Source: Acanthamoeba castellanii str. Neff (Eukaryota; Discosea; Longamoebia; Acanthamoebidae). From it: a stretch of 64,000 bases of DNA. Below the pieces are notes generated by a model that did not search any database, was not told where the DNA came from, and was given only the letters and a program-made list of their open reading frames with translations. The stretch covers positions 50,980 through 114,979 of the forward strand of contig NW_004457676.1 of assembly GCF_000313135.1 (NCBI RefSeq). Direction: 5' to 3'. Below are positions 51,201 to 61,412 of this stretch, in pieces; within the stretch, counting starts at the first letter, position 1; each line of letters opens with the position of its first letter. The position numbers and the translations under genes were made by a program.

Positions 51201-53932
51201 ACCCGGACCGCCGGCAGCTCCTGGAGGAGCTCAGGCAGCTCGTCGTGGCCCACCTCACCAGCGTTGATGCCAAGCAATCGAGCAGGATTGCGCGCAACAC
51301 GAAGCAGCTCTCGTTCTCGAGCCTCTCGCCAGAGGAGCTCACCGCGCTCAAGAAGAAGCGCAAGAACGAGAAGGAGGCCGACGCCGACGATGAAGATGAA
51401 GCGGAAGCCGAGGACGATAGCGTCGCCGCCAAGAAGGCCAAGGTGGCCAACGGAGACCAGGTTAAGAAAGAAGGCCAAGCCGAAGAGGAGGAAGAGGAGG
51501 TCATCGAAGAGCCCGACATCGGTACGCCCTGTCGCACAACACACAACACACGCCGCACACGGCGTGAGGTGCTGAACGTGTTTGTTTTGTTATTGTTGAT
51601 GCACACACAGAGATCGGCGACGACATCGAGCAGATTCCGTTCCCGCCGCCCAAGAAGTGGACCGTCAAGCTGGCCCAGCGGTTCGTGGACGACGAGTTCA
51701 AGCGCCGGTACCGCGCCGAGGCCAGTCGCGTCTATCTCCTGTGGGGCGCCGATGGCCGGAGCGGTGAGGACGACGACGCGGAGGAGAAGAGCCAGGCCGA
51801 CAACGACGACGATGAGAACGTCGGGTACCTGTACGACGCCAAGCTCAACCTGTGCGACATCTCGTAGGCACCTACGGCCACAACAAGTACTACATCATCC
51901 AGGCCTTTGGCAACCGCGCTCGCCCGGACCTCTTCTATCTCTGGTACGCTGCGAGCTGTGGGCGGGGAGTTGTAGTGCGCCGGCACAGCATCTTGGGTAG
52001 CTTACACTCTCTCTTGCGTGCTTTTGCTGCTGCTGCGCGTGTGTGCAGGACGCGGTGGGCGCGCGTGGGCTCCTACGGCTTCGAGTCTCAGTTCCAGACC
52101 TACGAGACCAAGGAGGAGGCCGTCAAGGCCTTCGAGCAGAAGTTCCGCGACAAGACCAAGGTGGCTCACCACCACATGCACACGCACACGCACACGCACA
52201 CGCGCGCAACACTGCGCCATGCAATTGCTTATCTCGCTACTTAATCGACAGAACAACTGGAGGGAACGAGCCGACTTCCAGCAGGCCCACGACCGCTACT
52301 TTTACATCCCGGCCACGCACGAGATCGAGGACGACAACGCGCCGAAGGCGGGCGATAACGACGACGACGACTCCAGCGAAAAGGGCGTGGACCCCGCGTG
52401 CAACCTGCCCGGGTCGGTGCAGTCGCTTCTGCATCTCATCAGCAACCGGAAGGAGTTCATGCACACCTACGCCGCCTACGGCCTACGGACCGCGGGGTTG
52501 GGGTCGCTCACCAGCGGCCAGATCCGCAACGGCTTCAAGCTGCTCAAAATCATCTCGGGCATCATCACCTTCATCGATAAGAAGAACGGCAAGGGCCAGC
52601 CCGTGCCCTCGCGCTTCAGGTATTGCCTCTACCGAAAAACATTTCTCTTCTCTCTATATATATATATATCTATATTTCTACATTCATTCTCTTCTTAACT
52701 TCATGTGTGTGTGTGTGTGTGTGTATGCGTTTCTCTGCCACTGCAGGACGGCGCTTGTCGAGCTCTCGAACAAGTACTACAGCATCATCCCCTACAACTT
52801 TGGGCGCCAGCTGCCGGACGTCATCTCGCAGACCAGCCAGGTGTCGGAGCAGATGCGCATCCTCGAGTCGTTGGCGGACATCGACATGGGCGTGCAGATC
52901 CTGGCGGAGGCGGAGCAGGGCCTGGCGGGCGAGGGCCACGTCCTGGAGAAGCTCTACGCCGCGCTCCACGCCCAGCTGACGCCCGTCGACAAGAGCTCCG
53001 ACGAGTGGCTGGTGGTGAACGAGTTCCTGGGCACGTCGGGCCTCAGCGTGCTGGACGCCTTCGCGGTCGAGCGCGAGGGCGAGGCCATGCGCTTCCGCCC
53101 CTTCTCCCACCTCCCCAACCGCATGCTCCTTGCCCACGGCACACGACTCGCCAACACCGTACGGCGACCCCACCCCTGCACCAACTCCCGCGGCGTGTTG
53201 TAGGTCCCTCACCACCACCGTGGCTGGGCGTGGCGTTGGTCTGTGGTGGACCACCAGATGGGTATCCTGCGCCAGGGTCTCCGCATTGCGCCGCCCGAAG
53301 CTCCGCACAGCGGCTACATGTTCGGCAAAGGAAGTACGCGTTCTCTCTTCTCTCTCCGTGTCGTGGTCGTTTTGCTCTGCCTTGCTCTGCATTCCACTCA
53401 CGATGTGTGCCACCAACCACTGTAGTCTACTTCGCCGACGTGGCTGAGAAGAGGTGCGTGCCGAGGCCCTGGCGTGGCATCTTCGGCGGCTTTGCTCACG
53501 TGTGCGTGTTGTGCGTGTGCGTGCGCGTGCGCAGTGTGGGCTACTGCGGCCTGGGGATGGGCGAGGTGGGCGTGTTCCTGCTGTGCGAGGTGGCCCTGGG
53601 CAACCAGTACCCGTGCTACGGCGCCACCTACATCGAGGTCCTCCCGCGCGGCAAGCACTCCACCCTCGGCTGCGGACGCCAAGTCCCTTCCCCTTCCGCC
53701 TCCATCTACACGTACCACTTCCCTCCGCACACGCACACGCACACGCACACGCACTTGGCTGACGCAGAGGCGTGCGTGGTGCAGTGATGAGGGTGTGAAG
53801 ATACCGCTGGGGCGGGAGGATGCAGAGCAGGAGGAGGGCGCGGTGAAGAGGCGACTGACCTACAACGAGCACATCGTGTACAATGAGGGCCAGGTCCGCA
53901 TCCGCTACATCCTCAAGGTGCGCCGCGGATGA
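45273..53932 (+). CDS. Ankyrin-repeat / WGR / PARP ADP-ribosyltransferase
   Basis: More than 25 exons encode roughly 1,900-2,000 residues. The N-terminus ([20 protein letters not shown]) is a histone-H1-like K/A/P/S-rich tail. Numerous ankyrin repeats follow ([80 protein letters not shown] and others). A WGR domain comes next ([30 protein letters not shown]; the signature reads W-A-R), then the PARP regulatory helical domain ([18 protein letters not shown] to [10 protein letters not shown]). The catalytic domain has LLAHGTR (His), [18 protein letters not shown] (Tyr) and [20 protein letters not shown] (Glu), so the H-Y-E triad for poly-ADP-ribosylation is intact. The ankyrin-WGR-PARP order is known from C. 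elegans PME-5. A nuclear DNA-break or chromatin role is inferred. Introns carry heptamer and hexamer repeats. Confidence 0.88.
49707..49782. repeat. (ACACGC)n hexanucleotide array at a 5' splice site
   Basis: About 12 copies of a hexamer start immediately after the GTACGC donor of a PARP intron, so the array appears grown from the donor sequence itself. Confidence 0.9.
50147..50221. repeat. Heptanucleotide (GTGTCGT)n array in PARP intron
   Basis: About 10 copies of the 7-bp unit GTGTCGT, flanked by degenerate TGTG sequence. The unit and its transcript sense are the same as in the deacetylase intron at 17639-17754. Confidence 0.9.
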
Positions 53933-54198
53933 AGCAAGCCTCTGTCTCACAAGGCTCTGTCTCACGACCACTCAAGCATCGAAGGCTTGCTCCCAAGATC
54001 ACGCTGTGAAATTAAATCAAAATTTTTTATAAATTAGATCCAGATTACTGACCGAAAGAGAAGGCGCCGCTCGTTCTCGTTTTCGTTCGTGGCCCGGGCG
54101 AGTGCGTTACGACCTACACGGTAGGGCAGGGTGAAGATCTTGACATGGAAGGATGCGGGGGGGAGGCGGAGGCGGTGAAGAAAAGGCGTGGATGACGT

Positions 54199-54324
54199 TT
54201 AGGCCTCGGTGCGTCGCACGTTCTGGACGCGGGCGGGTCGGTAGCCGGGCGAGAGAAGCCAGTAGAGGCTCAGGCACACCCCGAGGAACGCCAAGAAGTA
54301 CCAAGTCCAGATTCCTTCGCTCAT
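54199..54324 (-). CDS. 41-residue single-span membrane protein
   Basis: A short single-exon ORF: MSEGIWTW, then a hydrophobic span YFLAFLGVCLSLYWLLS, then a basic tail (RPARVQNVRRTEA) ending at TAA 54199. The layout is that of small tail-type integral membrane subunits such as those of oligosaccharyltransferase or respiratory complexes. I cannot assign a family. Base composition matches real exons, and the ORF sits alone in the gap between the PARP and NamZ-like genes, which supports it being real. The positive-inside pattern suggests the C-terminus faces the cytosol. Confidence 0.5.
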   Translation of the reverse strand: MSEGIWTWYFLAFLGVCLSLYWLLSPGYRPARVQNVRRTEA

Positions 54325-54416
54325 CTTGCGCCTTCTTTGGTCGTTCGAAATTTACGCAAAGACAAATTGTATTTTAAATTCTATTATTGTGTTGGTATGC
54401 AACGTATGTCCGATCA

Positions 54417-56331
54417 TCAGGGGTAGAGGTGGGCGTGCGTGGATTCTACTGCGAAGCGCTGGGCCTCGTCGTAGGCCCACTGCAGACAGGCGTCCAGCTC
54501 GCGCTCGCTCTCACCGTCCTCGCTCTTCTTGGCCCCCGTGCGCAGGCCCTCGAACAGGTTCCACCACCTCTCGTGCCCGAGAATCAGCAACAGCGGTGGG
54601 TCCTGTCTCATGAGCGACGCAGTCAGCCGCCACACCGCCAGCAATATCACAACGTCAACGAACGAGAGAGGGCGAACCTCGAAGTTGTACTCGTAGCCCT
54701 GCTTGGGGTCGCGCCACTTGAAGGCGTCGGCATGGCGACTGACGACGTAGTGCAGGAAGTGCATCCCGAGCGCGAACACGTTGGCGTCCTCCTCCTCTTC
54801 TTCTTCGTCCTCTTCGCCGCCGACACTAGAATCTCTGCGGCTGAAGAAGGGCAGCTGGAATGTGGGCGAGAAGCGGACGCCGCGGCTGATGTTGCCGGCG
54901 TGCTTGTTGAAGGTGGTGCGGAAGTGGTGCTCGGCCATCGCCACGCCGTTGAAGGAGGCATGCGCGCTGGCCCTGTTGCGAGCCTGGCGCTGCCTCAGGT
55001 GCCCGATGCACCCCTGGGCGTCCAGATAGGGCGCGCCCACCAACTGGAAGGGAATCGTGGTGCCTCGGCCCTCACTACACCGACGAGAAAAGAACGAAGA
55101 CGACGGCCGTAAGCGAAGAAGAAAGCGAAGAGAAGAACGAAGCACGGGCGAGGTACCTGACGTTGGTGGCCTCGAGAACGACGAAGGCGGGGAAGTAGAG
55201 AGCCGAGTTCCAGCTGGGCATGTTGGGCGAGGCAAAGGGGAACGAGGAGGCGTAGCCCGCGCGCAACATCGTGCGCATGGAGTCCTTGCGCCGCAGGCCT
55301 TCGACCTTCACCACCGAGTAGACCACCTGCTTCAGGTCGTCCATCCGCACGAACAGGTTGCCCAGCTCGCCCAACGTGAGTCCGTGCCTGGCATCACATC
55401 GCCCACACGCGTCACAGCGCCCAGTCAGCCCGTAGGGAATAGATAGCCAAGGGGCAGGCGAGAGACAGGAGGAGAAGGCATCGCACCTGAGCGGGATGGG
55501 GTACCAGCCCACGAAGCTGTGCCACTTGGTGTCGAGGATGTTACCCTCGACCCTGCGCCACTTGCTGTCGGCCTTACCTTGCCACGACAGGCCCAGCGGG
55601 TTGGGCCGGTCGAGCACCACCACGCGCTTCCTGTGTGCCAAGGACATGTCGTGTAGTCAGCATTTGTTTGGCTCAGTCTGGCCGGGGTGGGCCATCACAT
55701 AGACGCCTGGAGTACCCGGAGCGATTGGCGGCCCGGAGGCAGGCGGCCAGGGTGAGCATGAAGGTGTAGATACGGCAGCCGATGTCGGGGAGGTCGACCA
55801 CGAGAGTGTCGACCTGCTCCATCTGCTCGGGGCTGGGCTCGCGCCGCTCCGAGTAGAGGCTGTAGAGCGGGACCGACACGTCGGCCGTCGTGTCTCCGAC
55901 GGCGGTCTGCCCGCTGCTGCGAAAGGTGTAGCGCTCGTCTGGCGTCTCCACCATGTTGTCCTGCTCACACTGGCGGTACCCATGCTGCGGTCCGAACACC
56001 GCCGTCACCCTGCTCCCCTTCGCCTCCCGGCACCCTGCAAACACCTGAGACGCGCACACCAGGGTTGAATTGACTGTGCGGTCCGTTGTCGCTGTCGTCT
56101 TCCTTCTTTAAAGAACGAAAGAGACGCCCCCCCCGGGGGGGGGTACGTACGACGTCGGTGGCGGGGCGGCCGTCGAGGGTGGCGCAGGCCTGGTGACTCA
56201 CCACGCCCACTCGGCCGAGGTCGTCTGCAAGAAGAGCGACAGAGGTTAAGGCACTCCTTCTGGAAGGAAGAGAAGGCCCACGCACCAAGGAGGGAAGGCC
56301 GGAGGGCGACGAGGTCGATGCCGCACTGCAT
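54417..56331 (-). CDS. NamZ-like (DUF1343, GH171) exo-beta-N-acetylmuramidase homologue
   Basis: The first recognisable exon has CGIDLVALRPSLL, then phase-matched DDLGRVGVVSHQACATLDGR and VTAVFGPQHGYR, the family's GPEHG loop. Next comes an acidic strand-helix with VDTLVVDLPDIGCRIYTFMLT, the DxxDxGxRxYTY motif. Later exons give RVVVLDRPNPLG, EGNILDTKWHSFVGWYPIPLRHGLTLGELGN, EGRGTTIPFQLVGAPYL, ALGMHFLHYV and WWNLFEGLRTG. These are the hallmarks of DUF1343/NamZ enzymes, which release terminal N-acetylmuramic acid from peptidoglycan fragments. The family is mainly bacterial, so an origin by transfer is plausible, but the gene is now intron-rich. The putative ATG at 56331 lies in ctatgcag directly before TGC, which also reads as a splice acceptor. 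A 5' exon, perhaps with a signal peptide, may therefore be missing. Confidence 0.82.
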
Positions 56332-56396
56332 AGCAAGAGGAAACGATGCAAGGGAAATAGAAAATAGAAAGGGAAAAAAAAGAAGCGCAAGACAAG

Positions 56397-56609
56397 ATGG
56401 AGGATCAACAACAGCAGCAAGCCACCCCACAGCCACTGGTATTCGATTTTGAAGCCATCAGGAGGGCAACGGAAGAGGGCATACGGGCTGCAGAAGCGGA
56501 ACACAACCAGCGTAGCGCGAACGATGCCACCCAGCTTGCCTCGGCTGCTCGAGATGTCGCGTCGGCAATGCGCGACGCCCTCGCCCTCGACAAAGGACCC
56601 ACGCACTAG
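56397..56609 (+). CDS. Small helical protein, 70 aa, unknown
   Basis: The ATG at 56397, preceded by a purine-rich leader, encodes MEDQQQQQATPQPLVFDFEA followed by an amphipathic helix rich in Ala/Glu/Arg (RRATEEGIRAAEAEHNQRS) and a final ALALDKGPTH. Its reading frame has the GC and codon bias of true exons. No family is recognised. It starts 65 bp from the first recognised NamZ-like exon on the opposite strand and may overlap that gene's unseen 5' exon. Confidence 0.45.
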   Translation: MEDQQQQQATPQPLVFDFEAIRRATEEGIRAAEAEHNQRSANDATQLASAARDVASAMRDALALDKGPTH

Positions 56610-56726
56610 TGGTTCCCTGGCTGGATGTTAAATCGTTTTAGGGTTAAATAATCCAACGTTGATGTAAATAGATTAAATTCATTAGCGCAACAAGATGAAA
56701 CAAAATTGGTGTTTGTGCCCTTACAC

Positions 56727-59700
56727 CTAGGACCTGTGGCCTCCCCGACCACCCCTGCCACCGCGGCCTCCACCGCCTCGTCGCCCACCCATGGGCCCAC
56801 GGCCGCCACGGCCGCGACCGCGTCCGCCGCGGAAGCCACCACGGCCACCGCCCTCATCGCCACCACCGTGCTTCTCCGCCTCCTGCAGGTTGCACGACAG
56901 GTGACGCTGATGGTTGGCACAAAGCTTGCAAAGGAATGCGGGCTCTCGAGAGGGTCGGTCGGTGGTTGGATGTGGTTTGTTAGGTACCTTGCGTTCGCGC
57001 TGTTCGTTCTGGAGGGACTGGAAGGGGTTGGCGCTCCCAGAGGGGGCTGCGATAGGCTTCTGCTTGATCTTCTTGGTACGGCCCTTGTCGTACTCCTCGT
57101 CCCACTCATCTCGTTGACGCTGCGCGCGCACACAGCAAGAAAACACGTGGAGGGGTCAACGATGATCAGCGCCCCGGTGCCACAAGGGGAGCGCTGCTCC
57201 CTTACCTTCTCAATCTGGAGCTCGGGGGCGGTCTGGAGGAGGTGCTTCTGCTTGGCCACCTTGCTCTCGATTCCCTTCACGCCGTCCCAGTGCGTGACTG
57301 TGATGTATACAAAGTTAGCCGGCCTGCGCCAGGACCCAGACATACCGAAAAGGGAAGAAGGGGAGTACCATTCTTGGTCTCGAGCTGGTTGTCCTTGGTG
57401 TTGAGCTTGAGGTACTGCTCCCACTCCTTGGCGCCGTCGGACGCCTTCTTGCCCTTGCCGAGCGGCGACGAGTCCACCAGGTCCTTGCCCTTGCCGCCTC
57501 GTCGGAACACGAGGTCGTCGAAGGAGAGCACCTTGTCGTTCTTGCCGCTGCCCACCACCACCTTCTCCTTCTTCTCCTTGCCATTGGCGTTGTTGTCTTT
57601 GTTGGCAGGAGCGGGAGTAGGAGCGAGAGCAGGAGTAGGAGCGGGAGCGGAAGTAGGAGCGGGAGCGGAAGTAGGAGCGGGAGTGGCGTCGTCAGGCTTG
57701 TGCTTCTTCGTCTCCTCGACCACGACTTCCTTCTGCTCCTCCTCCCTCTTCCTCTTCTGTCCCATGGCAGGCTCGACGTTCTTCGCTTCGGGGACATTCT
57801 TCAGCGGCGTACCATTGGAGTCACTCGAGCCATTCTGCGAAGGCTTGGCCTTCTCCGGCGTGTGAGCGATGGCGTTGCCGTTGACGACGGCGGCAGGCTG
57901 CGCGTGCCCGTTCTCCTTCGCCGGTGACACGGCGACGCCATTGGCCTCGCCACCATTTGCGGCGTTCTTGTTGCGCCTTCGCCTCCGCTTCTTCTTGCCA
58001 GCTCCATCGGGGGTGGTCGCCGTAGCGACTGCGCCATTGCTTTCCACGATCGGTTGGATCTCGACCGGCTTCGGCGCTTCGACCACCTTGGCCTCTACTG
58101 CGGTCTCGGGCTTCGCCGGGACGACGGGCGCAAGCTTCTCCTTGGTAGGCGCGAGCTTGGTCTTCGCGGGCGAGGCCACAGGGGGACTTGGTTTCCTTGG
58201 CGGGCGCGGGCTTCGTCTTCGCAGCAGGCGAGGCAGCGGGGGACTTGGCCTGCTTCTCGCTCTTGCCCTTTTTGTCGGCCACGCTCTTCTCCTTGCCTTC
58301 GTCGTCAAACTGGGCGAAGAGGTCGTCGATGCTCATTCGCGCGTAGTCGAAACCGTCCTCATCGTGCTCCTGCTCCTGCTCCATGGCGTCGCCCTCCTTC
58401 CGCGCCTCCTTCGCCTTGCCCTGCGGCGGTGCAGCGGACGCCTTCGCTTTCTGGGGCTGGTGATCCCCGTTGGCCTTGCCGTTCGCCGCGGGCTGCTTCT
58501 TGGGGCTGGGGCTGGCAGTCGTCTGCTGCTTCTCCCCATTGGCGACCTTCATCTGGTTGAAGGCCGTGAAACCGTCGAGTCCCTTCGTCGGCTGCAGCGG
58601 CGACGCAGATTCCTTGCCGTTGGGAGTGCTGCCAGCACCGGTGGAGGCCGCCTCGGACGAGAGTCGTCGCTTCTTCGTCTGCGGGGGCGTAGTGCTGGTC
58701 GTCTTCTTGTTGTTCGAGAGATCCTTCCTGGTCACCGCCTCGCCGAGGTCCTCTCCATTCTGAGCCAGCTTCCCCTTCTTGGCGGCTTGCTTGGGCGACA
58801 CCGGGCTTCTGACGCTCTGCTTCTTGCCCTCGCCGTCGTCCTCCTCCTCTTCCGAATCATGCTTGTTGGCGACCGGTCGCTTTCGCTTCTTGCTCTTGGC
58901 CTCCTGATCGCTCTCGCTGCTCTCATTGCCTGCGAGTCACAGCAGAAATCACGGGTGAGCTCTCTCTGGCGCCACAACATTCGCGGACGGGAGGAGAGTG
59001 GGCACCATTGAGCTGTGCCGGCAAAGAAGCGGGTGATCTCACATAAAAGAGAAGATAGGCCTGCTGCTTCATCACTTGCTCCTGGCTCACTTGTCGCCGC
59101 TGATCGAAAGAGGATGATGAGACTAGGCGTCAGCACCCAAGCACGCAGGAAAGGAAGAGGAGGCGAGTGACGGTACAGTGGAATCGTTCATCTCGTGCCA
59201 GATGCCGTTGGAGTTCTTAATATAGCAATAGTAGTGTCCGGCGCGCGTGTCGTAGCCGCTGTGCACGAGCACGCCGTAGAGGTCGTAGCATGGATTGGAG
59301 TCATACTGCAAGGGAATTCAAGAAATGAATTATGAGCAATCGCAAGCACGGTTGAGATTCGTCAGGTCGCACCTGGTTCTTGCTCATGAACGGCTTCAGC
59401 GAGAGCTTGGCGGGGTAGGAAATGAACTTGCTGATCTTGCCTCCAAACATCGACCGATAGGAAAACCGCTTGAGCTGAATCGCGAGAACGTTGGGCGCCT
59501 CGTGAATGCTCAACTGCTTCTTCGCTCTACTTCGCTTGGCGCATCTGCGAGTTGCCGGCGAGAGATCGGTAAGCAGAAACGACACACAGCGCAAGAGTCG
59601 AAGCAGCAGCACGTACTTTTCGCATTTGTACATGTTGGAGGAGTCCAACACCTCGGGTTTGGTGAAGTGGATGAGGGCGTCGTTGATCGAGCTGCAGTGC

Positions 59701-60798
59701 TTGATCTCGAGCGACAGGTCGAGGAATGGGTCGAAAGTGTTCGATGCGTACGAGCAAGCCGCGCACACCACCTATCGGCAATAGGGCGACAAATTATAAA
59801 TTTGCCGACAGCCTCATGGCCGTGCACTCCAGCTGGAGAAGACGAAGGTCGAGCAAGAGGTACCGAACTCTGGAGGTGACCTCCGAATATCCTGTGCACG
59901 ACCGACGTCTGTTCAATGCGTGCCTCCAGCTTCTCGCTGTAGAGGTGGAGGGCCAAGCGGATGTGAGCACGATGCCTTGTTGTTCACCCTGTGGAATATA
60001 AGACATACCCTTGTGGCAAACTGCTCTTGTGCATGCCGCTGAGCAGATAGCACAGGAACTCCTGGGCGTCTTCCTGCCTGCCCAAACGGAAGTGCTTCAC
60101 AATCGCTGCATCCCCACGTGGAGAGAGAGACTTAGAGATGCCTCTTGCCACGTGATTGAAAATAAAGTAGAGCAGTAAAAAATCGTACCTCGAAGCTGAG
60201 ACACGATCTCCTTGGGCACGATGGCGCCAGATGTGGCCTTGAGGGCGGCCACCACGTGCCTCTCCATTACGCACATCGCGCAAAAACCAACCTTGCGGCC
60301 TTGAATCGCAGAATGAATGGGCTTAGTGTGGGAAATGAAGAAGAAATCGCACATGGAGTTGAGGGACGTACAGGCCTTGGAGTGCTGCCTCGATTGGAAG
60401 TAGTTGGCAAGAGGAGGGCAGTAGGTGAGGCATTGGAGGGTGGAGTTGAGGAAGCAGGTGTTGCCCACGTTGTGGAGGCCTGCTCCAATTGTGCTCGGCT
60501 TGCTCCATTGCAGCATCTCGTAGATTTTCTCCTTTGGATAGAGGCTCCTCTTCGGAACGGGAAGCGTGGCTTCCTCGAGCTCACTACTCGGCGGTGGTGC
60601 ACAATTCCCCCCCTTAGGGGATTTCGATGGAGCTCCTCCATCGCCTAAAGATGAGTTGATGGGCGTGTACTTCGAACGGAACGAATTGAGGGATTCTGCA
60701 TGGCGGGCCTTTTGGAACGTGATCTTTCTTGGCGTGATCGGAGCCGACGACGCCAGCAACTCATCAACGTTGCTCTTTTTCTTGGAGCTCAACTTCAT
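56727..60798 (-). CDS. Ubiquitin carboxyl-terminal hydrolase, USP36/USP42-like, with RGG tail
   Basis: From the ATG at 60798 ([15 protein letters not shown]). The USP catalytic domain has the Cys box [18 protein letters not shown], then [28 protein letters not shown] and [20 protein letters not shown]. It continues with [20 protein letters not shown] and the His box [26 protein letters not shown] long Lys/Ser-rich disordered region follows ([24 protein letters not shown]). Near the C-terminus are [20 protein letters not shown] and [19 protein letters not shown], which match the conserved tail of animal USP36/42 (TWDG..., DDWDEEFDRGK.KKIK). This makes a nucleolar deubiquitinase likely. The extreme C-terminus is an RGG box. 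A one-base frame break occurs in a C5 run near 58182. Confidence 0.85.
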
Positions 60799-61412
60799 CT
60801 TGGCCTCGCGATCTTTGCCACGATGAGAAATTATCAGATTTTGTGAGGCGTGCTGGCCCAAACGTTTGGGTTCCCTTTCTGCGGAGCGGAAGGAAATGCA
60901 ACTCCGACCCGTGCCGGACCAGACTTCTTTGGTTCAACTGCTGCTTCCAGACAACTGAAGTCTTCCACAAGGTGATACCACTGGTGTTGTAGAGTGTCTT
61001 CATATTGAGGGTGGCTCTGGCCAGACCTAGCAAGAACTTGTTGTGAGCCACCTTCCTCTTGTGTACATTTTTCTCCTTTCTTTCTCCTAATTCAAGAAGC
61101 AGAACATAGTGCGGGAGGGGCGGCTAGGTGGCGCCGTCCACGAAGCAGAGGTGTGCCAAGAGATAGCTTATTCGAATAAGTACAGCGGATTGCGCTCTGG
61201 CCTGTTTTCTCAATTCTTTTCTTTTCTCTTCTCTTTGAAACGACAAAGAGAAGCTGTCCCACAGAAGTTGAAGCGAATACCACAACTGCCTCACCAAGCA
61301 GCTTGACCACAAAGCTGACATAATACAAGCCAGGCCAAGAACTACCACTGCTTCGGATCTCGTCACCGCTCCTCCTGCCACCCAGTGATTATTATTAAAT
61401 TTACACCTGTAA
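60799..61412. other. Divergent spacer with 27-bp repeat
   Basis: This gap of about 610 bp between the USP and FYVE-like start codons is less GC-rich, with T-rich tracts near 61070 and 61205. No gene is supported. It carries the second copy of the 27-bp dispersed repeat. Confidence 0.4.
61127..61153 (+). repeat. 27-bp dispersed repeat, copy 2
   Basis: Matches 21471-21497 at 26 of 27 positions in direct orientation. Flanking sequence on either side is unrelated. Confidence 0.7.
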
